A DNA stretch of 64,000 nt from Narthecium ossifragum (taxonomy: Eukaryota > Streptophyta > Magnoliopsida > Dioscoreales > Nartheciaceae). A model generated the notes under the pieces. It was given only the letters and a program-made list of their open reading frames with translations, was not told the DNA's origin and did not search any database. The stretch lies in the NCBI GenBank assembly GCA_963920575.1, contig OY986975.1, positions 22,227,897 through 22,291,896 of the forward strand, read 5' to 3'. The translations under genes and the position numbers were made by a program. This document shows, one piece after another, positions 11,684-23,779 of this stretch. Every line of letters begins with the position of its first letter. The stretch's first letter is position 1.

Positions 11684-11889
11684 AGTCCTCGTTTGGTATG
11701 GGGTTAAGGGGGGATAACCTCCCTTATCCCCATTCCTGCCTCCAAGTATAAAAAATAATTATTATTATTTTATCCCCGTTTCATCTATCACCATCACTCT
11801 ATTTTTTCCTATTCCTATTTTTTACCCTCATTTTTTCTAACCTTACTCTCCCTTAATCCCACGTTTTCTAACCCCATACCAAACGGACC
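11684..11889. mobile_element. MITE B, Tourist-type, TTA-flanked
   Basis: About 206 bp with TIRs GTTTGGTATGGGGTTA and TAACCCCATACCAAAC. TTA is found directly on both sides (11681-11683 and 11890-11892), the target expected for PIF/Harbinger MITEs. The 14822-15043 element has similar ends and internal composition. Confidence 0.7.
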
Positions 11890-11892
11890 TTA

Positions 11893-12298
11893 GGCCTTGT
11901 TTGGTTGGGGGATAAGGATTCTTTATCCTGGGTTAAGCCCATTTTATCCCTGCATTACAACCAAACACCATCTAATCCCCACTTTTATCCCTACTTTTAT
12001 CCTCATCCCTATCCTCACTTTATCCCTACTTTTCAACCAATCATTACTACATTTTCTCTTCTTTTCAACCAATCACATCAATTTTATCCCTACTTTTTCA
12101 CTTTTCAACCAATCATTATCTCATTATCCCTACTTTTCAACCAATCACATCAACTTTATCCATACTTTTTCAACCAAATATTACTAATTTATCACTACTT
12201 TTCAACAAAATACCATACATATCCCACAACTTATCCCAGGATACCAATCTTCATTCCCTCTAATCCCGAGATAGTCTATCCCCCAACCAAACAAAGCC
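11893..12298 (-). mobile_element. MITE A', inverted relative of MITE A
   Basis: Runs from GGCCTTGTTTGGTTGGGGGA to ATCCCCCAACCAAACAAAGCC-like sequence. Its body, rich in TTTTCAACCAATCA and CCCTACTTTT, is the reverse complement of MITE A. Long open frames here are repeat artefacts. Confidence 0.68.
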
Positions 12299-12503
12299 TA
12301 GTATTGAATTCTGGGCAAAAATAAAGTAAAAGTTAGTCTCAAGTATGTTCACAAGGTATATAATTAAACATATGTGGCTTGAAAATTCAAACAGACTTTA
12401 CATAGTTTCTTCATCCGAAAGACACGATTAAAAAAATCATGTACTACTAATTAACACAAGTTGACAATTAAAAAACTCTATATTTTCCACCAAAAAATTA
12501 ACA

Positions 12504-12508
<5 letters not shown>

Positions 12509-12562
<54 letters not shown>
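12509..12562. repeat. (TA)n microsatellite
   Basis: About 27 uninterrupted TA units. Confidence 0.95.
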
Positions 12563-12565
<3 letters not shown>

Positions 12566-13480
12566 CAGCCCAACTCGCATATAGCATCCCATGTTTGACT
12601 CCTTTTTATACTCTGATTGTTCTACTCACGAGTGGTCAATACAGGATTACGTGAGTGACATCAACAAGCGCCAAGCGGACTTTTTGGACTCATTTCTGAT
12701 CAGTTGCTGGGTCTTACTGGGATTCGCTGCTTGTTAGTCTTAATCCCCTCTATTTTGTTTCTCATAGTTTAAATTTCAGAATTGAACCCAAAATCTCTTC
12801 AAGAGATTAATATATATGAGAGCACTTACACGTACTCAACTGGCTCTAGCTGGGTTAAGTACTACGTATTAGTAGCTAGGCGTTGCGTACGTAGCAATAG
12901 GAGACAAACATGCATCTATGCATGAATGATATATAGTACACTAGAATGAAGTGTCACGTCACGTCAGATGAAGGAAGTCCCACAGCCACAGGGACATACG
13001 TACGTAGCAATAGTATTCATTGAAGCATCCAGTCAGTCATCACTCATCAAGCGGAGGAGCTTACTTCCCCTGCGATGCGGCCAATGGGACAGCACAAGTG
13101 GCTCGTATCGTGGTGCAGAGACATGCCACGTCAGCTGGCCCCCACTTTGGAGCCCTTCCTTCTTTTTATGGTGTACATACGTACGTAGGTAGGTCCGTAG
13201 GTGCATGATCGATCGTCGTCCACCTTGCTGGCAACGAGAGCACCGGCCCACGAAGGTTTATGGTCAGGTCCAAATCCGAACCTTTCGGTACTGTCGTCTT
13301 CCTTCCATGGCTGCCTGCCTGCCTGCCAACATATCTAATTATAAGTGAGAGAGAAAGGCTGAGCACCAATAAACATTCTTAAAACATAGAATCATTTCGT
13401 ATATATATATAACCCGTTTCATATATAGTACTTGATCATGATAAAAGTGTATGATTAAGTTGTTATTTTTTTAAATATAA
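12563..13480. other. Intergenic
   Basis: No gene recognised. GTACGTAGCAATAG occurs twice (about 12886 and 12998) and ACGT cores are frequent (12955-12966, 13128-13135). Open frames at 12968-13369 on both strands overlap and show no domain. Confidence 0.4.
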
Positions 13481-14342
13481 GAAACTAGTGCTCACATGTG
13501 TACACAGTTTTTAGTTATTACTAATATAAAATTTTAACAAACTCTTTGTAATTTGTCTGGTTAGATGGATGTGTTGACCTGTAGGTGGTCCAGGGTTCGA
13601 AGGTTGGTCATAGCTTTTTGATCACTGCCACCATAAAACATAGCTAATAAAATATAAAAATATTATAAGTCTAACTTAGGGTATATAAAATAATATATAA
13701 TATATAAGTCTTAGCATAATATAATATTAATAGAACTTAGGTTGATTTGAATTAATGCAGGTTTATATAAAGCAAATTTAGGAAATATATATAAAGAAAC
13801 TTAAGGGATATGAATTAATGCATGTTTAACCGTTATCAACCTTATAAGGAGCAATAACGGTTAACCTGCATTAATTCATATCCCCTAAGTTTCTTTATAT
13901 ATATTCTCTAAATTTGCTTTATATAAAGCTGCATTAATTCATATCAAACTAAGTTCTATTAATATTATCTTATGCTATGCTAAGACTTATATTATTATTA
14001 TTATTTTATATACCCTAAATTTTATTGGCTATGTTTTATGATGGCAGCGAACAAAAAACTATGACCAACCTTCGAACCCTGGACCACCTACGGATCAACA
14101 CAACCATCTAACCAGATAAACTACAGAGAGTTTGTTAACATTTTATATTAGCAATAACTAAAAACTGTGCCAGGGGCACAGGTGAGGTAGTGAACAAAAA
14201 AATATGACCAACCTTCGAACCCTGGATCACCTAAGGGTTAACACGGCCATCTAACCAGATAAACTACAAGGAGTTTGTTAAAATTTTATATTAACAATAA
14301 CTAAAAACTGTGCCAGGGGCACAGGTGAGTACTAGTTTCTCC
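13481..14342. mobile_element. Foldback element of about 860 bp with tRNA-like promoter boxes
   Basis: The left arm (13481 to about 13835) starts GAAACTAGTGCTCAC and the right arm ends GTGAGTACTAGTTTC; the arms pair along nearly their full length, meeting near 13835-13865. The outer 150 bp of the right arm is present twice in tandem (about 14040-14180 and 14190-14335). Both arms contain CTGGTTAGATGG and, about 33 bp on, GGTTCGAAGG, resembling RNA polymerase III A and B boxes. No protein is encoded. Class is uncertain: a foldback DNA element or an inverted pair of SINE-like units. Confidence 0.72.
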
Positions 14343-14821
14343 TTATAAGGTTGATTGAGTCTTTTAAATAATTCTTCATTGATATTTTCAGGAATGTAAG
14401 ATAGAGTCGAAAAAGATTTGTGTACATACCATGTACATAATCTATGTGACTAACATCTAAGCCACTACTTTTTCCCCTAATAACTTCACTTTAGCACGCA
14501 CATGGCATTTATCCCAATCAAAGTCCAAATTCAAGTTCAGGGTTTTGTGATATTGGGTATTTTTTCAGGGGTTTTATGACGTGAACTCTTTACTTTTACT
14601 TTTTCATTTTTCTAGAAAGATCGATGAAGTCAAGAAAATTGTTAAAATTAATATACAATTCTAACCTTTTTCTAGAAAGATGAAGTCAGGCCCCCTGCTT
14701 TTGGCTATCTATCACCCTCCAAATTAACCCACCTGAATCCGCATCTAGAATGTCACGTGTCGCGATACAAAGCGACCTCTCCTTGCTCAAAGGTGTACAG
14801 CTCCGCTGAGAGTAACATTTA

Positions 14822-15043
14822 GCCTATGTTTAGTTTGGAGTTAAGAAATTAGGTTAAGGGTTACCACCATTTTATCCCTATTTTTACATCAAACATCAAA
14901 ACAATAATTATGAGGTTACTATTATTCCACCTATCACATTTCTTATCCTCATTTTTTCTTACCCTCACTTTTCCTAACCCCATATTCCCATTAACCGTCT
15001 TTAACCCCACTTTTCCTTGACCCCGTACCAAACAAACGGAGGC
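14822..15043. mobile_element. Tourist-like MITE with TTA target duplication
   Basis: 222 bp, flanked by TTA at 14819-14821 and 15044-15046. TIRs read GCCTATGTTTAGTTTGG and, inverted, GCCTCCGTTTGTTTGG. The interior is CCC/TTTT-rich like MITE B. It ends about 35 bp upstream of the TATA box of the ABCG gene. Confidence 0.75.
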
Positions 15044-15077
15044 TTAACATGCTACACTAGAGGCCTAGCTTTCTCTC

Positions 15078-15084
15078 TATAAAA
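15078..15084 (+). promoter_or_regulatory. TATA box of the ABCG gene
   Basis: TATAAAA, followed by a pyrimidine-rich leader ending TTTCTAG|GTAGGT near 15138-15140, which would be the donor of a leader intron accepted at GTTGCAG (about 15400) just before the start codon. Confidence 0.6.
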
Positions 15085-15402
15085 CCTCATCAATCCCATG
15101 CAAAAGCTTCTCCATGCTTCTTCTATTCACCTTTCTAGGTAGGTAGCCAGCCCGCATTGGATTTGTTTCATAATCCTGTAATAAATCTATTGATCCAGTC
15201 ATTGTAAGCTCTATAGATTTGATTGCTTGGTAGCCATTGGTGTTCTTTTTCAAAGATTATATTATGATCTCCACTTGTTTGTTGTAATTACTAGAGTTAT
15301 ATCCATCAAGCATCTGTTCACATAATAGTGATTGAAAGCTACATTTTTCGGGTTGTCTTTGGTTAGACTGATGGTAGCTAGAGTGAATAATTGTTGCAGA
15401 GG

Positions 15403-18400
15403 ATGGATAATATGGAGGAGAGAAGGCAGATGGATTCATGTCAAGAGGTCTCACTGAATCTTGATGAGGTCTACCAGGCCATTTCGGTACGGAGACGGGC
15501 GCAACGCATTGCGGACTCTCCGGTGAGGAAATCTCGGAGCGCAGAGTGCCGCAGCAGCATTGCGACAGAAGCTGCCGATGAGATTGATTGTGGAGTTCAC
15601 CTGAGGAAGCAAAGCTTGGAAGGGAGGAAGTTGGCACCATCAACAGATCAGCGTGTTGGACGGAGTAATTCCACAAGTTGTCAAGTTTTGGTCGATATCG
15701 ATGTCCATGGCGCCCTTAGCGACTCTGGAGGCTCAAGGGAGACGAACCCTCCAGCTCAATTGTTAGATTTTTCAAGTGAAAAAGTTCATGAGAATGGTGA
15801 GCAGTTCATCATCATGCTCTGGATATCTTAATTACTTTTGCTTAATTGGTATATATAGCATAGAATCAGTTGAGACTAACTAAGATATAATGTTCAATCG
15901 ATCAAAAAATTGATGCAGTGGGTGAATCCTTCGAGTCTTACAAGAAGATGAAGATGGAGCCAACCTTGCCTATATTTCTTAAGGTAACATTAATTGGAGG
16001 TGATATTGAGGAGCTAATTACTCTCAACTCTCAACCTCATCATCATATATATAGTTAGTTGCTATCTTTTCCTATATGATCTGAATGATGCCTTAATTAA
16101 CTGATCCTCCCAATCGATCTTTGCAGTTTTCAGGAGTGGATTACAATATCAGGGCGAAAGGAAGCACGAGACGCATTGTCCATGGCGTGAGTGGCTCGGT
16201 AGAGCCAGGGGAGGTCCTGGCTCTTATGGGACCATCAGGAGGTGGTAAAACCACTCTTCTTAATCTCCTCAGTGGAAGAGTTAAAACTAGTGACTATGGT
16301 GGAAGCATCACCTACAATGACCAACCATACTCAAAATCACTCAAAAGAAGGTGCAGTCATGATGCTACTATTAACTGCTTGAAGTGATCAAGACTACATC
16401 TGAATGTTCTGAGACAATGTGAGTTCCTTAATTCTTAAATGAGATGGTCTCTTTGATTGGTGAGCAGGATTGGATTTGTGCTGCAAGACGACGTCGCGCT
16501 TCCTCATCTGACGGTGAAAGAGACACTTACTTACGCCGCATTTCTCCGTCTCCCGAAAACATTGACAAGGCAGCAGAAAGAAGAGAGAGCCATGAGCGTA
16601 ATCTCCGAGCTTGGGCTTGAAAGGTGATTCTCAATTCTATCAGTACCTAATGAGTTACGCAAGAATCCTGCATCCAATTCGTAATTATGAGTTCAACCAG
16701 GAGTCAATCTTGAAAGCTTTTGGCTAAAAAATGCTTCATTAACTCAGAGCCATCTAAAGAATTACAGAAACAGGGGCCTCAGTGATTTTTCAATCTTATT
16801 AAGAACCAAAAGAAGAAACCAATAACAACTAAGAAGTAAGAACACAAAATGTACGGATTACGTGTGATATGTTTGTTATTCCTAAGTAACATTCAATTGC
16901 AGGTGCAAAGATACATTAATTGGAGGAGCATTTGTGAGTGGAGTTTCTGGTGGTGAAAGAAAACGTGTGTGCATTGGCAATGAGGTCCTTCTTGACCCTT
17001 CACTTCTTCTCCTAGATGAGCCGACATCAGGCCTCGATTCAACTACAGCACTTCGAATAGCTCAGATGCTTCACGACATGGCCAATGTATGTATAATCTT
17101 CCAACTAGAAAGCTCTGTACAAGATTGTTACTGAATTCTAATTTTGCAATTCATAGGCTGGAAGGACAGTCGTGACAACAATACACCAGCCATCAAGCAG
17201 GCTTTTCACTAAGTTTGACAAGTTGATTCTTTTGGGCAAAGGAAGTTCCTTATATTTTGGAAAGGCATCTGAAGTAATGATGTATTTCTCCTCAATTGGT
17301 TGCTCACCACTCATACCGATGAATCCAGCAGAGTTTCTTATTGATCTAGCGAATGGGAACATCAACGACAAAACGACACCTTCCAAGTTAAGGAGAAGAG
17401 TTTCAAACAGAAGCCAAGAATCCAAGCATCAGCCATCCGCTATCGAAATTCATGAAGTAAGAACTCAATTGTCTTTGTAGTAACAATATCAAGATGTTTC
17501 AAAACTCTGAAATTTTATATGTGATTCACAGTATCTTGTTGGGGCTTATGAGACAAGATTTGCAGACTTAGAGAAGAAGAAACTCTTAAAACCTGTGCCA
17601 ATTGTACGAAAATGTGAAATGCATGAAGGTCATAATAGCTCAAGAGAATTTGGCCTTAGTTGGTGGGATCAGTGCTGCATTCTCTTTTGGCGTGGTATTA
17701 AGGAGAGACGCCATGATTACCTAAGCTGCATCCGAGTAACTCAAGTAATATCGACTGCGATAATAACTGGATTGTTGTGGTGGCATTCTGATGCTTCTAC
17801 TCCGAAAAAACAGCAAGATCAGGCAAGCATAATATTTCTACAATGCAATTAACACAGACAAATTCAGTAAAGTTCTAAGATTCTGAACCTATAGGCTATA
17901 GCATAGTCATCGGATAACAATTATAACTCCAATTAACAGATTCAGACAGGAAACATGAACTCAGAATTTTTCTGTTGTATTTCTTACTGGGGTAATCTGA
18001 AACAGAGTTTCTATCCTTCTGCAGGTTGGTCTGTTGTTCTTCATTTCAGTATTCTGGGGATTTTTTCCTGTGTTCACTGCTATTTTCACATTCCCACAAG
18101 AAAGAGCAATGCTGGTAAAAGAGAGATCAGTAGACATGTACAAGCTTAGCGCATATTTCATGGCTAGAAATATGAGTGATCTACCCTTGGATCTCATCTT
18201 GCCTATAGTCTTCTTGCTCATAGTTTACTTCATGGTTGGGCTGAGACCAGTTCTTGCAGTGTTTCTCAAAAGCATGCTCACTGTGCTCCTATGCATCATA
18301 GCTGCCCAGGTGTGCAATGCCCATAGTTGTCGACTTTATTGATTAAATTTCTGATCTCTGAACTATATGCTATAATTTCAGGTAGGCATTAAAAGAAAAC

Positions 18401-18988
18401 TTATCCATAGCACTACTAGACTCAATGGAACAGTGAAAATAAGTCATGATAGCTAAATATTGCAGGGCTTGGGACTGGCCATAGGTGCAGCACTGATGGA
18501 TGTTAAGAAGGCTACAACATTAGCTTCTGTGATCATCATGACCTTCATGTTATCTGGTGGATTTTTCTTACAGGTTTGTCTTTCCTCCTATTCAAACTCA
18601 TCGAAGTTTCTTATACTCAAATCATTCTTCGATAATCATGCCTATGATAAATGATTCAAATGTTTTAATTCCTCCAATGTCTGTTAGCATTTTTCTATAT
18701 AATTTCCATTTACAGTTGGTTTGTCTTTTGGTGCAGAGGGTTCCAATCTTTATGTCATGGATCCGATATCTGTCGTTCAACTATCACACATTTAGACTAC
18801 TGCTCAAGATTCAGTATGACTGCTCCAATCCTTGCTGTTTTGCTTCAGATCCATGCAGGTCTCCTTTTATCAAAGGTCTTGGACTGGATAATGGAGGAAC
18901 AGAGGCAGGGGCCTTGATAGCTATGGTCATTGTATATCGCTTATTGGCTTATATTTTTCTCAGGAAGATGAAACTAAGAAACATATAA
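15403..18988 (+). CDS. ABC transporter G family half-size member, ABCG22-like
   Basis: Ten exons: 15403-15796, 15919-15983, 16127-16350, 16468-16623, 16903-17086, 17157-17456, 17532-17822, 18025-18309, 18466-18573, 18737-18988; frame is continuous for 752 residues, the length expected for ABCG22-type proteins. The nucleotide-binding domain comes first: Walker A GPSGGGKT at residues 188-195, signature VSGGERK at 294-300, Walker B LLLLDEP at 314-320, then TIHQPSSR. The C-terminal half holds the transmembrane helices (e.g. [20 protein letters not shown]). The N-terminal ~150 residues are Ser/Arg-rich, typical of this clade. Half transporters dimerise; Arabidopsis ABCG22 affects stomatal water loss, and its substrate is unsettled. 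The intron after 17822 starts with GC instead of GT. ATG at 15412 is an alternative start. Confidence 0.92.
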
Positions 18989-19454
18989 CTTGAGATTCTG
19001 GAGTTCTTCCACATGTTGTAGTCATATATTGCAATTAATATAAAGCGATATTTCTTAACATTAGGTACTACTTCCATCATGAACTATTTTGGGCTTCAAG
19101 AAATCAAACAGGCATTCCTTAATTGAAAGTATGCCATCTCTTCGTGTATTCTAATCAACTACTTTTGTTTTGTTTTGTTTTGTTTCTTCTATGCTGCTCC
19201 TCAGTTGCAGGCTGTAGAAACTGTTAATGTATGAACTCACCCCTTCATATTAGCTTAATCTTTTGGGATGATTGGAGAAGTTAACATGCTATCAAAACAG
19301 AGGTCGAGAGTTTGAACCCACTCGCGATGGGGCGTATTAACTTAAACTAATTTTGAAATGAGTGGTGAAAATAACAGAGACAAATTTAATTAGCTTGATG
19401 ACAATGATGAAGCTAAAATGTCAAAGGTGAAGTTCTTCACTTCACTCATATTTT
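18989..19454. other. ABCG 3' flank
   Basis: 3' UTR and intergenic sequence with a GTTTT repeat near 19160-19185. Around 19260-19330, TTTTGGGATGATTGG and GTTTGAACCCA recall generic repeat-associated tRNA-like text; nothing firm. Confidence 0.4.
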
Positions 19455-19650
19455 AAAGGGTAAAGATTTGCGTACATGCTCTCGGTAAACATCTGCTGAT
19501 TAGATGATTGACACATTCAATTCAATCGGTAGATGTCTACCAATTGATTGATTATTTAATCCATCGGTAAAACACTATCGATGGATTAGGCTCCTCAATC
19601 GATAGATTAGGCTCAGCATACATGGCCTTATCATGTACCCCAATCGGGGT
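19455..19650 (-). repeat. Palindromic-module element, copy 1
   Basis: Starts TAAAGATTTGCGTACATG and contains CAATCGGTAGATGTCTACCAATTG and CATCGGTAAAACACTATCGATGG-like modules, each nearly self-complementary. Inverted relative to copies at 23013, 48748 and 54005. Non-coding. Confidence 0.7.
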
Positions 19651-21328
19651 CCTATTTCAAAGCCTAGCTAGCAAGTAGCAAGCGATCTTCTTCCAAACAA
19701 GCTAAGTACAAGTCACCATCCCATAGCACTGTTGCAAGCTAGATTGAAACCATGCAAGGCATGAAGATCGACCTCGGTGGCCATCTGGAAAACCATGTAT
19801 GAACTCTGAGGCACATGAGACACACACGCCTCCCTCCCTCCCTGTACTGTCCTCCATTGATGCGCTGATGATCCTCCCTCTGGAGCTCCCATGCATGGAT
19901 CTCTTGTTCCTTGATTCGCATCTTGGCTTCACTTCACGTCCCATGCACCCACATATATATCGCCTTCTTCTTCGGCTCCACTAAGATATCATGCCCGTCA
20001 CTCCAAGATTCATGTCACTTATAGAGATCTTAAACAGGTACGTAGTATATCATGATCATGAGCATCGTTTCTCATGTAGCTATATTAAGTGTTATTCACA
20101 CTTAATATATTTATTTGGTTTGTAGTCGATCTTTGCATGCACATGGGAGCTAATCCCAGAAGAAGAAGAGGGCTGGATCAGTAACATAACTTAAGTCAAC
20201 CTGGAAGTTTAATTTGTAATTGGCTGGATTTGTGGGCAAAACCTATTAGATTGTAACCAGGACACTTTGCTTTGTAGTAGCTACTTGGCAAAGTTTGAAG
20301 CTACAGCTTAGATTGGTTGAAGATATGATTATTATTAAAGTTTGAAGCAAGTTTAATTTGAAGCAGCAGAAGCAACTTTTGTGCTTGGCATATATCTGAA
20401 GATGTGATGTGCTGGACTAATATACAAGTTGTGCATAAATGTTGAATTGTTTAGAGCTAGAGTAAAGCAATTAGAGGGTCAGCATTCTAAATTGCAACTA
20501 GACTGCCACAGCGTTTGAGTAGCTGAAAAGCTACTGAAGCAACTAGAGGTCCATCAGTTTGAAAGATGAAATGTTTAATTACTTAGAATACAAATGAGCC
20601 AGCTGAAGATCCATCTGTTTCAAGTAGCAACCTTAGTTAAACTAGCAGTCTTAAATCAACCACCATAGTTGACTGGGAGAAAGAAGATTCAGACGTGAAA
20701 AAATCAAACACTACAAGCTCTTCTCAAAGCTCTTGGATCAATGCAGCTGATGGATGGAAGGTTACACAAAAGAATGCTCTGCTATCTTTCAAGCCAAGCA
20801 ACATATCACATATGCAGCAGCTGAATTGACTATGATTCAGAATTGAAAGTGTAGACCAGCTGCCAGCTGGTAAGAAAAAGTTGAAGCTTCTTGAAGATAT
20901 AAAAATATAAGAGGAGAAGCTGAGCTGGGTAAGAACTCTGGTTTTATTCTCAGCATGGGGAGAGAGTGATCGAGGAGCAACTTATCAAACCGATCGAGCT
21001 GCAACTTCAATAGAGAGTTTCTTTATCCTTGTAGAAGTCCAAGGATTAACATCTGAAGAAGAGGCTCTTCGGTTTCTTGGAGGAGTCTAAGCAAAATCGA
21101 AGGTGGAATCTGGAGTACTACTTGGATTCGTCAGAGGTGACAGTGAATCGAGTAGTCGAAGCTCAACTTCAAGCTAGCTACCAGATTAATGAGGAGTCTT
21201 TGATCAAAGGGAAGTTGATAGTTGTGTAACTGCAAATTAAAGATGTTGTTCCAGCATGGGTCCTTTTTATTTCACAACCTGTTACTATATTCTTTCCAAT
21301 AAGTTCCAAGAATTGTGGATTGTGGATA
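19651..21328. other. Intergenic, no gene recognised
   Basis: About 1.7 kb with short open frames only. A minus-strand frame at 19702-19944 (80 codons) and a plus frame at 19799-19984 overlap and match nothing I know. 20200-21180 is rich in GAAG/AGCT motifs without a clear repeat or LTR boundary. Confidence 0.4.
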
Positions 21329-21347
21329 TATAATATACGTATTCTCC

Positions 21348-21954
21348 TCTCTTTTTCTTTTTTTTGATTAGTCGAGCCCAAGGAAAAAAAAACAAGAAGA
21401 AACAATAGCAACAAGGCCTCAGATTAGAGGGATTGACATATCCCCGTAGACTGAGGTCGCCAAAACATCAGTCTCGGAATTAAACTCCCGAGAGATATGA
21501 ACAAAAAGTACTTTGCTAAAATAAGAACCTAATCGCCAAAAAGACAACATGAGGTCCCGAAGCTCCTGTGGCCAGACAAACCTGTCCGTCACAAAGCCAA
21601 TACCGAGTAGTGGATCTGATTCTATCACAATGGACCGGATTCCTCTCCTCCTTGCTTCAAGCAGGCCTCCTCTCATGGCGAGGATCTCCGCTTCTACGAC
21701 AGAAGAAACAGAGGCTCTTGCTGCCCAACTCCATGTCGGAAGAGACCCATCGGGAAACAAAATGGCTGCAACTCTTGCGGTCCTCTCACGCACAGCGGCA
21801 TCAGATCGGAGAATGGGTGACGCAACTGGACAATGAGGTAAGGGCGTGAGCCTCGCGGGCAAATAATAAGAGGCAGAGTATTCCTTCACTTGCCTCGTGA
21901 TAATCATGGCAAGCTTGTCTACCGGAAGGGCTAGATTGTCGAAGAAAGCAGCAT
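21348..21954 (-). mobile_element. 5'-truncated LINE with 19-bp target duplication
   Basis: TATAATATACGTATTCTCC occurs exactly at 21329-21347 and at 21955-21973, enclosing 607 bp. The left end of the insert is T-rich (the poly-A tail on the minus strand). On the minus strand it encodes the C-terminal RNase H-like domain of a plant LINE (stop at 21419): VEAEILAMRGGLLEARRRG, then VIESDP, then HISREFNSETDVLA. All three are hallmarks of the RVT_3-type domain. The 5' portion of the LINE is absent, as expected for aborted target-primed reverse transcription. Confidence 0.88.
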
Positions 21955-21973
21955 TATAATATACGTATTCTCC

Positions 21974-23012
21974 ATTCATGCAGTTGAAGACGCATTGTTA
22001 AGTAAAATTTCGGATAGTGAATCTTTCTACCGGTTATCCAATAATTCAGCAAAACTCACGGATCCACCACTCCCGGACAAGATCAAATCATGTAAGGTGG
22101 GGACAAACGACGTGGCCCAAACCATGCATGAACTGGCCTGCCGACTTGACTGCCCTGTACAAAGCCAAGTGAGGGAGGACGTACCATAGTAGGATATAGA
22201 AGACAGACTTTGGATGTAGCTCTTGCAAGTTGCTTGAAATATGGGCAGCTAATCACCAACAAACAGCTAGAGAGAGCAACATAGCCAGGTATATATCACA
22301 TGATAGTCAATCAAAGCTAGCTTTGGGCCCCCTCTTCCTCCTAACAATCAGCACATGACCATGGTCCCTCCAGTGAAACCCTAGCTAGAAAGACAGGGAT
22401 TTGTTGCAGAGAGAGTGACCGTTTGAGCCACCCCATCTCCGTCATCCACGGATCACACGCGGTTGTCGGCTCGGATCATCCCAACTAGGGCAATCTAGAC
22501 AGAGGACCACATTCGTCTGGGCTGGACCACTTATGGAAACGCGGACAATTAGGGCATCCATGTCAAGAAGAGGTACAACTTTTATGCCTTGCAAGGTTGC
22601 GATCAACTTCATCTTGCTGGGAGGCACCATAACTCCTATAAGAATCTCAAAGAGTTGTCCCAGACTCATGTTACTCTTTGGAAGTTTAAACTCGGAGATA
22701 AAAACTTCATCAATCAACCCAAAAACTTAAGCTGATAGGAGGGGCACTGAGTGAGCGATCCAAGATTCAAATTCTAATACCATACGCATGTTAACTTCAC
22801 CAAAAAAAAAGCTAATTAAGCTGATAGGGAAGGGCGAATTTATATTAATTTACACGGTGTAGCTAACACTTGGTAAAAACAGATATTGATAAAAGATCTC
22901 TATGCTAGCTGCAATAACTCTATCTTCAATGAAACAGGCCGGATGCTGTAGGAATCCAAAAAAGTTACAAACTTACATTAGCAATTCTTACTCTTCCAAT
23001 ATAACTAGGAGA
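21974..23012. other. Intergenic
   Basis: No gene recognised. A 91-codon minus-strand frame (22442-22717) has no known motif. CTTAAGCTGATAGG-type text appears at about 22725 and 22812, echoed at 53320, suggesting another dispersed repeat. Confidence 0.4.
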
Positions 23013-23247
23013 CTGATTTGGGTACATGAGTAAGCGCATGTATGATATACATACATACCTTTCAATCAGTAGATATCTACCGATTGATTCACCTAGTCCA
23101 TCGATAGAACACTACCGATGGATCAGATCAACCAATCGGTAGAATACTATCGATGGATTTTGATTATTCCAATTCATCCGTAGAACACTATCAATGAATT
23201 AGATGTGACAATATGTGTAACATGCATGACCGTGTACGCAAATCTTT
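23013..23247 (+). repeat. Palindromic-module element, copy 2
   Basis: Left end GATTTGGGTACATG and right end GTACGCAAATC are inverted. Inside are TCAGTAGATATCTACCGATTG, a near-perfect palindrome, and three variants of CATCGATAGAACACTACCGATGG. Best preserved copy of the family. Non-coding. Confidence 0.75.
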
Positions 23248-23779
23248 ATTCATATAACCAGCGGTCCTACGTACGTAGGTACAATTCAATCTCACTATCA
23301 CTGGGACCCATGCATGAGTTTTTCTAGGGCTATATAAGAGGTGGTCCAGTCCAATTATGTATAGTGCTATCCAACTTAAGAGCTCATTCATAATGTCATC
23401 CAATGTTGTTGGGATCAAATCTATTCAACTTCCAGCTCATTGTAAGAACCTCATCACGCATGCAAAACAAGATGCAAGTATCCGACACATATATAACTCT
23501 CACCTCCCCTACGTACCTTGTACTCCTATGAACCAATGGCACCCACATTAATTATTCTGCAAGTGCCGTGTCACACATGAAGTATTGTCAAATTTTTGTT
23601 GTTTTCTTTACAATTAATTAGAATATCTGACTTTTATGCAATGATAAATGAATTCACACATATTTAAGTTTACCGATAATTCCAAAAGCTTAAAGCTAGC
23701 GACATTAATCGTGCTTAATTGGGCGAGAATAGTATATGGGTGGGTGACTTCATGTGAAGTTCTCGTGTTACACCCCCAA
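23248..23779. other. Intergenic
   Basis: No gene, RNA or repeat recognised beyond short open frames. Confidence 0.4.

Noticed and set aside
11320..12324. Overlapping frames rich in Tyr/Phe/Pro/Ser (up to 139 codons)
   Set aside because: They translate the MITE A/A' repeats (TTATCCCTACTTTTC) and are not genes.
13555..13620. tRNA gene
   Set aside because: A- and B-box-like text is present but no cloverleaf, acceptor stem or anticodon loop; treated as part of the foldback element.
19690..19990. Possible miRNA precursor
   Set aside because: GGAGCTCCCATGC recalls miR159/319 text, but no matching mature sequence or stem was found.
22442..22717. 91-codon minus-strand frame
   Set aside because: No recognised domain and no neighbouring exon evidence.
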